Shown here: positions 1 to 10,914 of the stretch, piece after piece
How positions within the stretch are numbered: position 1 is the stretch's first letter
Layout of the letters: each line of letters starts with the position of its first letter
Assembly (NCBI GenBank): GCA_951799405.1
Contig: OX637356.1
Span: 12,857,229-12,921,228 of the forward strand
DNA from: Agapetus fuscipes
Lineage: Eukaryota; Arthropoda; Insecta; Trichoptera; Glossosomatidae
Direction: 5' to 3'
DNA: 64,000 nucleotides
The notes under the pieces: model-generated
Told to the model about the DNA's origin: nothing
The model's database searches: none
The model's input: the letters and a program-made list of their open reading frames with translations, nothing else
Translations under genes and position numbers: made by a program

Positions 1-365
1 TATAACATCGAACCGTTTGGTAAACGCTACAGAAGAGTTACAACGTGAAATTTTATACCCTTGGCACTGGAATGCTGGTTAGGAATTGGTTGAGGAATAC
101 ATATACATTTGCATACAAAAAGTTCACGAAAGCATTTCTCGGAATAATATTTTCCTCGAGCAATCTACAAAATATGAAACCTCGTGCTCTCTCCATACAA
201 CACAATGGAGAAATGTGTATTCAGAACGGGGTATTTTCATAAGACTCTGTTTATTTTTCATACTTCTATGATACATATTTGATTTCAGAAGAAAATGACG
301 TACATAAATATTGAAAGGCATCGACCTTTTATAATATCAGGTTCTCGATACTCCGTACAAGATCC
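1..365. other. Unassigned leading stretch
   Basis: AT-rich sequence with only short overlapping reading frames on both strands, none with a recognisable motif. The first ~20 bases (TAACATCGAA) resemble the short repeat at 7130-7205, so the window may open inside a copy of that repeat. Nothing else seen. Confidence 0.3.
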
Positions 366-470
366 ACAACTAAGCTACACATATAGTATAACTTATTGCC
401 GCGTTATTCCCCAAGGATAGAGTTCTTGAATTTCATGCCGAAACCTCGGGATCGAATCCCAACGAGGGTT
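366..470. repeat. SINE B fragments, mosaic
   Basis: Bases 366-405 match the 3' end of SINE B in reverse orientation (ACATATAGTATAAC and GCGTTATTCCCC). They are followed at about 420-470 by a forward piece of its tRNA-like head, with the box B-like GGATCGAATCCC and CGAGGG. Two broken pieces in opposite orientation suggest an internally rearranged copy or two insertions. Confidence 0.45.
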
Positions 471-473
471 TTC

Positions 474-652
474 CTGACTGATAGGTTGGGATGAGGCTGA
501 CCCCCCGCAATGTAAAAATCGGTTCAAATTTGCCAATGCCACCCCGGTTTCAGGGAAAGGTGGCAGGAGTTTCAAGGTTCATGTGAGATTTTTTTTTATT
601 TGGATGCACACATGCAGAATGTGTAGGCGCGAACCTACATGTGCATGCATTT
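474..652 (+). repeat. SINE-like repeat A, 3' truncated
   Basis: Matches family A: a head around TGACTGATAGGTTGG, the GGTTCA..TTTGCCAATG segment, a CAGGGAAAGG.GGCAGGAG segment, and the AGGCGCGAACCTACATG segment. It belongs to the subfamily with CCACCCCGG instead of TCACCCCTG. The simple-repeat tail is missing. No reading frame of its own. Confidence 0.7.
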
Positions 653-1207
653 TTTATGAGAGTTGTGTAGCTTGTTTGCGTTGCATTATTGTAACCTCCA
701 ACGGTGTTATTCTCACACTGCAAATCCATAGCTCAACCACCACCTAACGTGAATTTTTAATACAAAAAAAAAAAAGATCAATGGATCAGGTATGAATTAA
801 ACGTGTCGTGAATAACCCTGTAAGATTCGAGCACTATTCACCATTGTTGGAGTACTTTTATTTCTTTTTAACTTTATTACAAATCTAGTACAAAACTTAT
901 CCATTACAAAAGCCATACGATCAAAAGCTATAAATTCTTGGGAATAGTGCAGCAAGCCGAGTACAAAACATCAAGTAAACTCCCTTCAATTGCGTAAATG
1001 TAAAATGTATAGATTATACGACAGCACTCTTGGTGAGTGATTTAGTTTTCATACAGTTTTCGAGAGTTTACTGTTTTATACTGGACGTGCAGAACGCTGG
1101 AAAGCTGAATAAATCCAAATAATTTCTCACGCTGAAGGGGGAGGTGTACCTACTTGTATTTTTATTTTGCAAAATAATGCCTTGCTGGAGAGTTTCGCGA
1201 CTCTAGA
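653..1207. other. Unassigned AT-rich stretch
   Basis: No gene or long repeat recognised. Positions 1020-1050 contain, in reverse, the short dispersed motif described in the findings (ACTAAATCACTCACC..GAGTGCTGTC). Confidence 0.3.
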
Positions 1208-1995
1208 AAAACGATACCACGACAGATTGCCCACCGACACAATGGCCTCGCGACTAAATTTCCAACCGACAAAAAGTCCACCGACAAAATGTAATTGACA
1301 GAATGTCCACCGACATAATGGACACGTGACAAAATGTCCACCCGACGAAAAGTCCACCGATAAAAAAGGGTTGACAGAATGTCCCCCGACACAATGGGCA
1401 CGCAATAAAATGTCCACCCGACAAAATTTCCAACCGATCAAAAGTCCATTGACAAAATGTCGAACGACACAATTGTAACGTGACAAAATGTCCACCCGAC
1501 GAAAAGTCCACCGACAAAATGTCCATTGATAGAATATCCACCGACACGACGGCTACGAGACAAAATTTCCACCCGACAAAAAGCCCATTGACAGAATGTC
1601 CCCCGACACAATGGGCACCTACAAATTTCCACCGACGCAATGGCCACGCGACAAAATGTCCAACGACATTTTTTTTTTTTTTGAAATGTTATACGATTTA
1701 AATGTATTGTATGATTTGGAACATTTTTCGGTGGTCATTTTGATGCGTGGACATTTTATCGCGTGGAAATTTTGTCACGTGGACATTATGCCACGTGAAC
1801 ATTATGCCATGTGGACATTATGTCGACGGACATTTTGTCGCGAGGACATTTTGTCACGTGAACATTTTGTGAACATCGGTGGACATTTTGTCGCGAGGAG
1901 ATTTTGTCACTTGGACATTATGTCAGTGGGCATTTTGTTTCTTGGACATTTTGTCATGTGGGCATTTCGTCAATGAACATTATGTCGTGGCACTG
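1208..1995. mobile_element. Foldback-like element 1 with repeat-array arms
   Basis: The left arm (about 1208-1668) is a degenerate array of ~20-bp units built on CCGACAAAATGTCCA and its variants. The right arm (about 1727-1990) holds the same unit in reverse complement, GTGGACATTTTGTCG. Between them is a ~58-bp AT-rich loop. Long inverted repeats made of short tandem repeats are the defining layout of foldback elements (Drosophila FB and relatives). No transposase is present. The reading frames with repeated Cys and Trp here are artefacts of the repeat. No target-site duplication could be fixed because the arm ends are degenerate. Confidence 0.6.
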
Positions 1996-2479
1996 AGAAA
2001 AACTGCAAGCGAGAGTGCGAATAAATATCAATTTGCGAACACGGTGCGGTACACGACCATCACACGGTGCTGAGGGAAGGAAACAACGAAACGGCATCTG
2101 GTATACAGGAGTTCTCCCTTGGAGGTAATGAATACATAGGGGCTTGCTTTTTACAACTTTGAAATGAATAGCTGAGGAGTTTGGCGGGTTGGTTGTGTTT
2201 AGAGATGTTGTGGAGCTCAAAAACCCTAACCTTAACTATAGGACATGGGCGTGCACAGCATTTCATACGTGGGTAGGCAAAAAAATGTGACTTTCCGATT
2301 TTCGAAAGAGGAGATTCAAAATAATCGTTAAAAAAAAATGTGTGTACGTGGTTATGTATTTAAAGATAAATAAAAATCGAATACTCTGTGCAGAAGTACG
2401 GCAACAACTACTGGCCTTTATTGAGGTTTCGTCACTGCTATAGGATAAATTAAAAGTATCCATACAAAAAGTCTGGACG
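1996..2479. other. Unassigned stretch
   Basis: Short open frames only. No repeat shared with other parts of the window was recognised. Confidence 0.25.
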
Positions 2480-2780
2480 ATTGATGAGTTGGTAGAGTGC
2501 TTGCATTCCATGCCGTGAGAGCGGGTTTGAATCCCACAGAGGACCCAAAATAAAAATCCCGGCAAAGTTTACTCAGCTTTCACAAAAATGAGTGCAGGCC
2601 ACCACGGGAGTTGGGAAACCCCCATTTCAAACTGAAGTGGTTGGAATAAGACCGGATCTCTTACTTGTAAAAACATATAAATTCCCTCGCCACATGCGAC
2701 CCCTTTAGGGAGATGGCAGCAAGGAGTTACACTAAATGTGTAGCTTAGCTGCATTTGCATACACGAGTCCGATTTAAAAG
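2480..2780 (+). repeat. SINE B (tRNA-headed), near full length
   Basis: The tRNA-like head has an A-box-like TGAGTTGGTAGAGTG and a B-box-like GGTTTGAATCCC, the pol III internal promoter layout. The family body follows: CGGCAAAGTTTACTCAG, GGGAGTTGGGAAACCCCCA, CTGAAGTGGTTGG, then GCCACATGCGACCCC, and a 3' end TGTGTAGCTTAGCTGC. The family has no coding capacity and would depend on a LINE for movement. Confidence 0.75.
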
Positions 2781-4445
2781 CTTTGAATAATATCGAATAG
2801 GAGAGCAGACTGAAAAAGACCATGCATGACTTGGTTTTAAGTTTGTTTTAAGTTTGTAGTTGCATTTTTAAATGCCTAGATAACGCATACAAAATATGAG
2901 TGGCTATGAAGATTATTACAAGACAGTTAGTACAACTCATAGCCTAGAAATAAGTCAAAATATTTGTGTTTTAATACGTATTTTACTTTCTAAATTTTTT
3001 TCAGTAAGATTATCTAAATTTGAGGCATCAAAAATCGCATTCAAATTGTTTTTTTCCAGTTATTTTAAAACATCAAATTACATTACATTGTCAACAGATC
3101 CAAAATAATTTGCGGAAGAGCGCAACAAATTATGCTACTTCAACCAGAAAAAATATATTTTTCAATTTCAATTAATTTTGCACATTACCGGACACTATTT
3201 TTATAAGCCAGTGTAGTTTATGTTTCTTCCTGTTTCTTTGAGCAGAATAGAAAATAGATGTAGATTAATTTTAAAGCGTACGAAGTGTCCGAGCTATTAC
3301 CGGACACTTTGTTTATCGGCTTCTGTGGCGAGTTGTCCTAATGGACTAGTTAGCCCGTCCCACGGAGCGTGTAGCGAGACGATATTTGATAATAACATCC
3401 GAGGAGCCAACACGCTTCGGTTTGCATCTCGGGCGGGACAAATGGTAACTGGTCCGAGTTGTCTGAGACTTTTCAACACAGTATCTAGGTAATATTTAAG
3501 TAATATTGATTTTTTATTTATTTACCATTGTAAAGGGTACACACCGATGAAAAAAATGATCTTATGCCATTAAAAACGACCGTTGAAAAAACATGTTTTT
3601 TATCATTTTCGTCAATGAAAACTGATTCTGAAAGAAAGATTTTAAAACACTTATTTTGTACATATTATATACTAAATAAAAATGATATGTCATTCGTTGG
3701 TAACCATCTCCGTTTTTCATCTCCAAAAGAAGTTAGTAATGTAGGAAAGGTTACAGGATAAACAAAAATAGTAAAATACATGTACCTACATAGTACATAC
3801 GTCATTTTTCAGCTTCTCCCGATACAGCAAATTCACAAAGGAATTAGATCTAATTTTTTAAAATATAGGCAAGGACATAGTCAGTCCTATAAGCTGGTTT
3901 AAATATTAATCAATAAATAAAGCAAATCAAAGTAAATTAAAAAAAAAAAAAATACAACAGTGCTGGGACCTCCATCACTTTTTACTGGTATTTTTTATTA
4001 TCATTAAGTATTATTTTTCCTATAATTATCGTTTATTGTTTACAAAAATGTATCAGTCTACACAACATCCGATAAAAACATGATCAAGTTTTACAAAATT
4101 TCCGAGAATTGAAGATTTACTTCTAGCACTGCCTTCAAAATTAGGGAATTATTTTCAGGGAAAATAAAAACAATGAAATCCCTAAGGACTAAAAGATGAT
4201 ATCGAATTACGGTGAGAAGACAATTATATTTTACAAAAAATGAAGATAAAAAATAAGAAAAAATACTTAAAAGGAAATATTATAGGAGTATGGAAGTATA
4301 AGGAGAAATAGGAGAAATAAGACAGAAAGGACTATATGTACATCACAAATGCCTTTTTTATAATGTAAGTATTTTACAGAGTAGGTAAATATAAAAACAC
4401 TGTTTTCAAGAAATTTAATGAATTAAGAAGTTTCAGGTTTTCTAC
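2781..4445. other. Long AT-rich stretch
   Basis: No coding region supported. The only item of note is a tRNA-like segment at 3310-3470, listed separately. A run of A at about 3939-3952 could be the relic of a retroposed poly(A). Confidence 0.25.
3310..3470 (+). repeat. Possible tRNA-derived sequence
   Basis: TCCTAATGGACTAGTTAGCCCG resembles an A-box region and CGGTTTGCATCTCGG a degenerate B box about 90 bases later, far apart for a functional tRNA. It could be a worn tRNA-derived SINE head that matches none of the four SINE families seen elsewhere here. Confidence 0.25.
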
Positions 4446-4590
4446 GTTTTCTCAAGAATAATAATAATAATAATAATACAGTATTTTTATAGCGCCTTTT
4501 CATGACTCTTGGTCATCCCAAAGGCGCTTGCTCATATGAGCGCGCGAACAGGTGGGTCTTCAACCCCTTTCTAAAAGTACTGAACTATTG
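4446..4590 (-). mobile_element. CR1-like LINE 3' end
   Basis: On the minus strand the sequence codes for the last residues of a CR1-like reverse-transcriptase protein (FRKGLKTHLFARSYEQAPLG, stop). It is followed by the family's 3' untranslated hairpin, AAGGCGC..(loop)..AAAAGGCGCTATA, and an (ATT)n tail at 4449-4479. This is the usual 5'-truncated LINE insertion. Confidence 0.7.
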
Positions 4591-4921
4591 ACATTAAAAA
4601 ATGACCTTTAGCATGATAAACTATGTAAGTACAATTCAGTTATTATAAAGAAAAAAATATTTCCAAAATAAAGTAGTAGGTACCTACGTACGAAAAAAAC
4701 GGGGGTTTGAATATTTTTTGTGGTGTAAATTTTTAAGTTATATGATTTTTTTAACGTTTAAAATTTAGTTAAACATTAATAAAAACGCCTGATTTTTTCG
4801 TTACTGTCACTCTTTTGCTAAGACCATAAAGTGAAAGAAACAAAAACGGCAGATTTAAGATATAAAACATGGCATCCAGAAGCGACAATTAATGGCTAGC
4901 ACAAAAAGACACTGCCTTTAC

Positions 4922-5283
4922 AATCTAAATCTAAGTTGCAAAGATATGTATCATTTGAGATTAATATTAAATGCATTTCCACAAGCAGACACGCATAATT
5001 TCGCGCTCGCACATGCCGCATGTGGACCTACAATATAAAAATCCAATTATATTATCTAGGTTTTTGGCAGTTACTTCGTGAAAGTTCATTTTAATAGATT
5101 AAAATAAAAAACTTATTTGTTAATTGTAACAAATAAGTTTTTTATTTTAATCTAATAAAAAATCCAATCTCAAATGAACATAACTCTTGCCAACCTTCCC
5201 TGAAACAGGGGTGACATTGGCAAAGTGAACCATTTTTTACAGTATGGGTGGTCAACCTCATACCAACCTATCAGTCAAGGAAT
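4922..5283 (-). repeat. SINE-like repeat A with a 113-bp insertion
   Basis: Reverse-oriented family A copy: simple tail and CTAAGTTGCAAAGATAT at the left, CCTTCCCTGAAACAGGGGTGAC in the middle, and CAACCTATCAGTCAAGGA at the right. It is interrupted at 5048-5160 by a separate insertion. Confidence 0.8.
5048..5160. mobile_element. Small insertion with 8-bp direct repeats
   Basis: The interrupted repeat A reads AATCCAAT on both sides (5040-5047 and 5161-5168), which looks like an 8-bp target-site duplication. The insert ends in a perfect 58-base palindrome at 5096-5153 (arms begin AGATTAAAATAAAAAACTTA). Eight bases is typical of hAT-type insertion, but no terminal inverted repeat at the insert ends is obvious. 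Confidence 0.5.
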
Positions 5284-5689
5284 ACAAGATGAAGGCATAT
5301 TAATAAAATGCATTGCGTTTTTTTTTATTAATTCATTATGTTAGTAAGCGATCATTTTAATTATCTACTTACCTATGAGTATGTATGAAAATCCCAACCG
5401 CAAAAAAATTGTATTCACACACGACACTATGAGAGCTCTCTATGGCCTATGCTATGCGTTTGATCCGAGCATTAGACTGGCTTGAATGCAAGCCGGAATC
5501 GTTGGTTTAGAATTCGCGCATAGCATTATAGATTCTCATAGCGTTCATTGTGGATAAGGGTCAAGGAGAGTCAAGTATATTATACTCAAAAAAAAAAATC
5601 ATTTCGTTGGGTTTTCTAACTCCTTACACAAGCGCGGATTTTCCCAGTTTAAGAGTGTTTACAAGCAAATAAGATGAAACAAAAATGCA

Positions 5690-5745
5690 TATTTTACGAC
5701 GCGACATTACATGTGTAGCTTAGTTGCGTTTGCATTTGATTCTCG
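5690..5745 (+). repeat. SINE B 3' fragment
   Basis: Only the terminal TACATGTGTAGCTTAGTTGCG part of family B is recognisable, followed by TTTGCATT. The bases before it are diverged. Confidence 0.4.
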
Positions 5746-6084
5746 AAATTTGTATTAATTTGGAAACAGAGAATCAACTGAAATTTCCAGTCTAGCGCGT
5801 TACTTCAAAGAATGGTATACAAATCATGATTCCACAGATTTCCAAAACTAAATAACTGAACGGGTTTTTCATGTTATTATGTCAATGATTATCTAATCTA
5901 AGTATTCTAAAATTTATTGTCATATTTCTTGGTATAGATTTATTTTTCATTTAATAATATAATAATAGTCTGTGATAATAATATATTTGTTTACTTATTT
6001 CAATGTTCCTCTTAAAACACCATTTCAATTTTGTTATACAAAACATTCAGAACATTGATAGAAACCCATTTTTTAAAAAAGATT

Positions 6085-6372
6085 TGAGAAGAAGAATGCA
6101 ATTCACCAACCTATTTTGCATGGCAAGAATCAGGTATTATCAGTATCAATGAATGATCCATTATTTAAATATTTAAAAAAACTTTTAATTACCAATTACC
6201 CAATTACGCCCTTGCAGTGACAGTAGTCACGAAACGGCGCTATACAAATCATCATCATCATTTAACCAGAGTCAAAGGTTATTGCCGGATAGGACACGAG
6301 GCTGGCAGGGTTCGAACTTGCGATTGTCTCAATAACGCAAATTCGAGTGCCAACCAACATACCTAGTTAGTA
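6085..6372 (-). repeat. SINE D (tRNA-headed), split by a CR1 tail
   Basis: On the minus strand the tRNA-like head reads GTTGGTTGGCACTCGAATTTGCG then AAGTTCGAACCCTGCC, close to a Leu-type tRNA with A and B boxes. The family's 3' end, GTGAATTGCATTC, lies at the left. The copy is interrupted at about 6190-6257 by a CR1 3' end in the opposite orientation. Confidence 0.6.
6190..6260 (+). mobile_element. CR1-like LINE 3' tail
   Basis: CGCCCTTGCAGTGACAG..AGTCACGAAACGGCGCTATACAAATC and an (ATC)n tail: the CR1-type 3' hairpin and tail without coding sequence. It sits inside SINE D, so it is younger than that copy. Confidence 0.6.
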
Positions 6373-6438
6373 CCTAATCTAGATATGTTAGTTGCCCTCT
6401 TGATAATGATGGACTTACTTTCCGTGTCCGGAACACCA

Positions 6439-7173
6439 TCATATGTGCAGCCCCCAGTACTCGGCCACACGAACTCCACTTCCGCTCGCCATCACCACGT
6501 CCTCAAGCGTGCACGTTGCTCCAATCAGGGGACAAGAAAAAATATGTTTGTAGTTTTGCACGGAGCCACACTCGCAGGTTTCTTCATCTCTGTAACCCCA
6601 TTTTTTGAGGTTACTGTAGCAACGGGAGACACCTGTTCTGAGTCTATTGAGTGCCCTCCATGTTGTGAATGGTAGCTTGTGACCCACTGATATTTCCTCC
6701 GCCTGAGGGAGCAACGTGGGCTCGGTATTATCTCTCCATAGAGACAGCCTTCGGGCACCAGGGAAGCCAACCACCGGGGACGTCGTCTCCAGGAAACTTC
6801 TTCTCGACTTGAGTCTGCATTGAGGTCGCACCTGAGACCCGAACATAGGGTGTCGAGGGTCGGTGTGTTGTTTATTACGCTCAATCTCTGCCGCTACACT
6901 TCTTCTGATTTTAGGAGGAGCAATTCCCACTATTGGATAGATTTATTTTATGGGGGTCGGTTTTAGGCAGCCAGATATTATTCTGACTGTCTCATTAATT
7001 GCTACATCCACTCTCTTTGTGTGTGTTGAGTTGTACCACACCGGTGCAGCGTATTCGGCTGCAGATAAGCACAGCGCCAGGGACGAGGTTCTCAGGACGT
7101 GGGGTTGAGCTCCCCATTTAGTGTTAGTTATGATGATGTGATAACATCGAAAGCGCTCGAGGAAATAAATCAA
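6439..7173 (-). pseudogene. Jockey/RTE-like LINE reverse-transcriptase C-terminal end, broken
   Basis: Two minus-strand frames join across a frameshift near 6930-6945. The first (7173 to 6943) contains LALCLSAAEYAAPVW and RIISGCLKPTP, the region just after the reverse-transcriptase thumb in many non-LTR elements. The second (6930 to 6439) has IAPPKIRR, LPFTTWRALNRLRTG and a cysteine-histidine knuckle CECGS..HIFSCP, as in LINE C-terminal zinc knuckles. The catalytic palm motifs are absent, so this is a 5'-truncated dead copy. Confidence 0.75.
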
Positions 7174-7205
7174 CTCGCGAAGAAAAACTTTTGGTTTTAT
7201 TTAAC
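7130..7205 (+). repeat. Short repeat with GAAAGCGCTCGAG, shared with 46.1 kb
   Basis: GTGATAACATCGAAAGCGCTCGAGGAAATAAATCAACTC resembles 46095-46165 and the very start of the window. GATGT..ACATC can form a hairpin directly before GAAA, which is reminiscent of the stem II/GAAA part of a hammerhead ribozyme, but the upstream CUGANGA is not convincing. Confidence 0.35.
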
Positions 7206-8785
7206 ATTATTAACAAAAACTAAATGTTAAAAATATATATTAACGATGAATTCACGGTCCGACTTGTTACGGCCGAGCACAAAAAAATGTTATTTTGCAA
7301 GAGTTCGCCAAGTCTCCAGTCAGCTGATGGCACAGTGGGTAGTAGAAACCGGTTTTGTGACTAAAAGTACATACCAAACAGCCACGCTCAACTACCTTCA
7401 ACAGCAACAATCATGAAGAAAAAAGAAGATTCGCAGAAACATGCCAAAGATTGTAGCAGGGATTCCAACTGTGTATTATATTAAATGTGAAAATATATTG
7501 TAACAAAAATAGCGCATCCAGTGAACGTTCAAGTTTCTAAGTATTTTTTTTGTATAAGGCTATGTTTAAGTTTTATACTGGCGGTGTAGTAATTTTGTAA
7601 CAATTAGTTGGATTTTTTTGTTCAATTTATTTTAATACTTTAAATTCTGCTTCTTGGAAGGGGTTTTGTAGAAGCCATCTGCTCTTCAAATGAAAGCATT
7701 AAAAATGAATTTTAAAGGGATTTTCCATTTTTAAATGTAATCATCAATTGTTATTTGAAACATCACTTCACAAAAAAGACTAAAATGTTTATCTAAAACT
7801 GTGTTGTTTGAACAAGAGCATAGCGAATTAAAGGATAAACTTGTAAGGAGCTTTAATATTATAGATTTTTTGATCAGCTTCAATCCATCTCGAGAAACTG
7901 TAACTGTAACTCTGTCGCCATTGGGCTAGGGATACCCCGGATTGAAGAGTCAGTTGGCCTCTTAGTGAATTCTTATTCATCGCTTTTCTCCCTCTTTTAC
8001 TGTACTTCACAAACCATCTCAATTCATTCTTATTTACCTTCGCTCTCAAATCCTCTCAAAACATGCATTATTTTTAAAATTGTGTATTCAAACTAATATA
8101 GTACTAAATTTAAAAAAAACGGATTTTACGAACCGCTAAGTTCATATCCGACGTCATCAGTAGAAGTGTTTGTTTTTTGACAAGAGGCAAAAGTTTTTTA
8201 TTCAGATATGACTTCGACGAAACGTTGAGAAATCCGTTCTTCTCTTCAACGCGGTTCTTACAATCCATTAGAATTTTAATTCCATACAAAATCGTTAACG
8301 ACCATAATTCTTATTTAAAATCATATACTTATATATTGAATACAACAAAATTGTAATGTTATTTTTTGTCGATTTTTTTATACAACACAGATGAATTAAT
8401 TTAATTCAAAATTGATGACCTTCTACCTTGAGAAGTTCGCTTACGTAAAAATAAAATCAAAATGAATACTAGCAAAAACAAATGTATGATTTATTTAGAA
8501 TCAGCAAGTAGGTACACCATAGCATTATAACAAAATTGTATGTTAACTAAACGCTCTCTAGAGGCACTGTTCAAGTTTCCTTCAGTTTTTTTCGGCAAAG
8601 CACAATGCTTGAGTTTATACGTAATATTTAATATTTTTGGTGCAGTACTAGAACTTCCTACAAAATAATGTACATTTAATCATTGAACGTGTTTTTACAG
8701 TATGATCGTTAATTACTATAAAAGCATAATTAAGGTGATCCAATGTGAACATAAAATGAGTATAACAATATATCGTTTCTTAACT
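7206..8785. other. Long AT-rich stretch
   Basis: No coding region or full repeat recognised. It holds one copy of the short dispersed motif (8549-8578: AAACGCTCTCTAGAGGCACTG) and a weak GACGAAACGTTGAG hammerhead-like remnant near 8220. Confidence 0.25.
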
Positions 8786-8990
8786 TTTAGGTTGGTTGAG
8801 GCTGACCACCCAGGCTTTAAAAATGGTTCACTTTGCCAATGTCACCTCTGTTTCAGGCAAGGTCGGCAAAGTTTCAAGGTTTATGTTCATTCCAAGTTTG
8901 TTTTTTTTCATTGTAAGTGCTCATGCAGCATTTGTTAGCGCTAACTTACACATGTATGTTTGTGGGCATGCATCTATAATCTATAATCTA
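8786..8990 (+). repeat. SINE-like repeat A
   Basis: Forward copy: GGTTGGTTGAGGCTGACCACCC, GGTTCACTTTGCCAATGTCACC, TGTTTCAGGCAAGGTCGGCAAAG, GCGCTAACTTACACATG, then CTATAATCTATAATC. It meets a reverse copy tail to tail at about 8975-8995. Confidence 0.8.
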
Positions 8991-9185
8991 AGTTGCAAGG
9001 ATACACTCATTCAAAGCTCTCAGATGTATGCCCACAAACCAACAAGTGTAGTTCGCGCTTACAAATGCTGAATGTGTACTTACAAATAAAATCCAAACCT
9101 CAAATTAACATAAGCCCCACAACTTTTGCCGACCTTCCCTGAAACAGGGGTGACATTGGCAAAGTGAACCATTTTTTACATTTTG
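8991..9185 (-). repeat. SINE-like repeat A, reverse partner
   Basis: Reverse copy beginning TAAGTTGCAAGGATA and running to GGCAAAGTGAACCATTTTTTACA. Together with the forward copy at 8786-8990 it forms an inverted pair of about 200-bp arms with almost no spacer. Positions 9186-9235 carry a further short forward remnant (GCATTTGCAACTTAGATTACAG). Confidence 0.75.
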
Positions 9186-9592
9186 ATTTGAATTTTAAAT
9201 GTTAAAATGCATTTGCAACTTAGATTACAGATAATACAGATACAAAATGACGAATGGATAATTCGTATACAATTAATTCATTTAACACCTCTTCAATCAC
9301 GCGGTGTAAAATAGGTACAAATTAGGTACCTACTACAAAAGTGCCTACTGTCTACTCAGGTACCGACTTAAACCGTATTTTCGGTCAATGAACGGTGTTG
9401 TTTGTCATTGTGGCATATTTTGGTTGTACCATAAACACGTATGTCGACCGGATTTTACTAGAAACGAACGTATGTAGGTACTAATTAGAAAATATATAAC
9501 CTTCATCATATACTTATGTAGTTGCATGTGTTTGTAGTTGCAACTACGGTCGTATATTGACTAAACAAAATAGATTGAATTTTTTCTTTCAA

Positions 9593-9849
9593 AGAGAGTG
9601 TTTTCAACGTTAGCATAGCGACATTATATTGAATGAAAAATATGCACTTATGTCAATCTAGGTAGTTTTTTTACTCAGCTAAGGCCCAGTATTTTCAACG
9701 TTAGCATAGCGACTTTATACTGAATGAAAAAGGACGCACTTATGTCAAACGTGTGGGTAGCTTTTTTTTATCAGTTTAAAGTCACGTAAGCTAACGTTGA
9801 AAATACTGAGCCTAAAAGTCACTTATGCTAACATTGAAAATACCGGGCC
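9593..9849. mobile_element. Harbinger-like MITE, outer copy interrupted by itself
   Basis: The outer copy is cut into 9593-9679 (TTTTCAACGTTAGCATAGCG..) and 9816-9849 (AAGTCACTTATGCTAACATTGAAAATACCGGGCC). Joined, the two pieces reconstitute the same element as the inner copy, but more diverged, so this copy is older. Confidence 0.7.
9683..9812. mobile_element. Harbinger-like MITE, inner copy, 130 bp
   Basis: Terminal inverted repeats GGCCCAGTATTTTCAACGTTAGC / GCTAACGTTGAAAATACTGAGCC flanked by TAA on both sides (9680-9682 and 9813-9815). A 3-bp TAA duplication fits the PIF/Harbinger TWA target preference. No coding capacity. Confidence 0.8.
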
Positions 9850-9889
9850 TTAGTCATGTTTTGTTAGTGTAGTGAAGGTCTCGGAGACG

Positions 9890-10145
9890 TCACCTATAAT
9901 CTTAATTGCAAAGATATGTTGATATTTAAGATTCATATAAAATGCATGCCCACAAACTGACACGATTAAGTTCGCGCTCACAAATTCTGCATGTGTATAC
10001 AGTTTACAAATTAAAATTCTTATCGGAAATGGACCACAACCCACAACTTGAGCCCACCTTCCCTGAAACAGGAGGAACGTTGGCAAAGTGAAGCATTTTT
10101 TTACAGTTTGGGTGGTCAGCCTCATACCAACGTATTAGTCAAGGA
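9890..10145 (-). repeat. SINE-like repeat A
   Basis: Reverse copy from CTTAATTGCAAAGATATG to CATACCAACGTATTAGTCAAGGAG. The middle segment is CCTTCCCTGAAACAGGAGGAAC. Near full length. Confidence 0.8.
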
Positions 10146-10914
10146 GTAAGTACAATCAAATAATAACATGCAGCTTTATAAAACAAACCAATACTTATCG
10201 AAATCTACAAAGCATCTAGGTATAAAAAACGAAAATTGATATTTTTCTTTATAAACAGCCGAACGTTTTCGATTTCTCGATCATCTTCAAGTACAATAAA
10301 CTTCAAAAATGCCATTTAGTAGGTATAAAAATTCACTTATGTAAAAATAACAATGACTTAAATTTAAAAAATCCTAATAGAGTGGTCGTCAATGTAGATA
10401 CAAATTTCACTAACTTAGTACCTACCTATTTGTACTTTTTTTCATACAAAAATATATTATTCCAATTATTCACTTATTTATTATCATATCCGTCATATCG
10501 TCAACCACACACAAATAATATTATGTTTGTAGGCAAAATTTTGCGATAAAGCTGGCAAAATTCGACGCATTACGTTCTGTGTAAAATAATCGTGCAAACA
10601 AGTACATATATATGTACCTATCTACTAATAAAATTTATCAAAAATTATAACATTGTAAAACATGATTCGATTTTATACTTTGTAACTTTCTAACGTTATC
10701 AGATTTTTTATCGATATCTATTTTTTAAGAAATCCTGTGGGACGCTAGCCACATTATTCATAAAAAGATTTTTATTTTAAAACCAATATAAATTCGGTTT
10801 TCCCACCCTAATAAGCTCGTTTAACTCTGGTTTTGGGTTCTACCAATCTAATGAATACGGCCGTAGGGGTATATATATACAAGGATAATTTATTTTAATG
10901 TACACATAATTGAA
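10146..10914. other. AT-rich stretch with one hammerhead-like remnant
   Basis: Positions 10258-10295 contain, on the minus strand, TTGAAGATGATCGAGAAATCGAAAACGTTC: the same layout as the hammerhead-like motifs elsewhere, but with the first core C changed. Nothing else recognised. Confidence 0.35.

Noticed and set aside
1127..1640. Cys/Trp-rich repeated open frames on the minus strand
   Set aside because: They translate the ~20-bp repeats of the foldback arm in several frames; no start context or domain supports a protein.
8130..8240. Hammerhead motif near 8.15 kb (CTGATGACGTCGG)
   Set aside because: CUGAUGA is followed by no stem II/GAAA in the right place; the nearby GACGAAACG is on the other strand.
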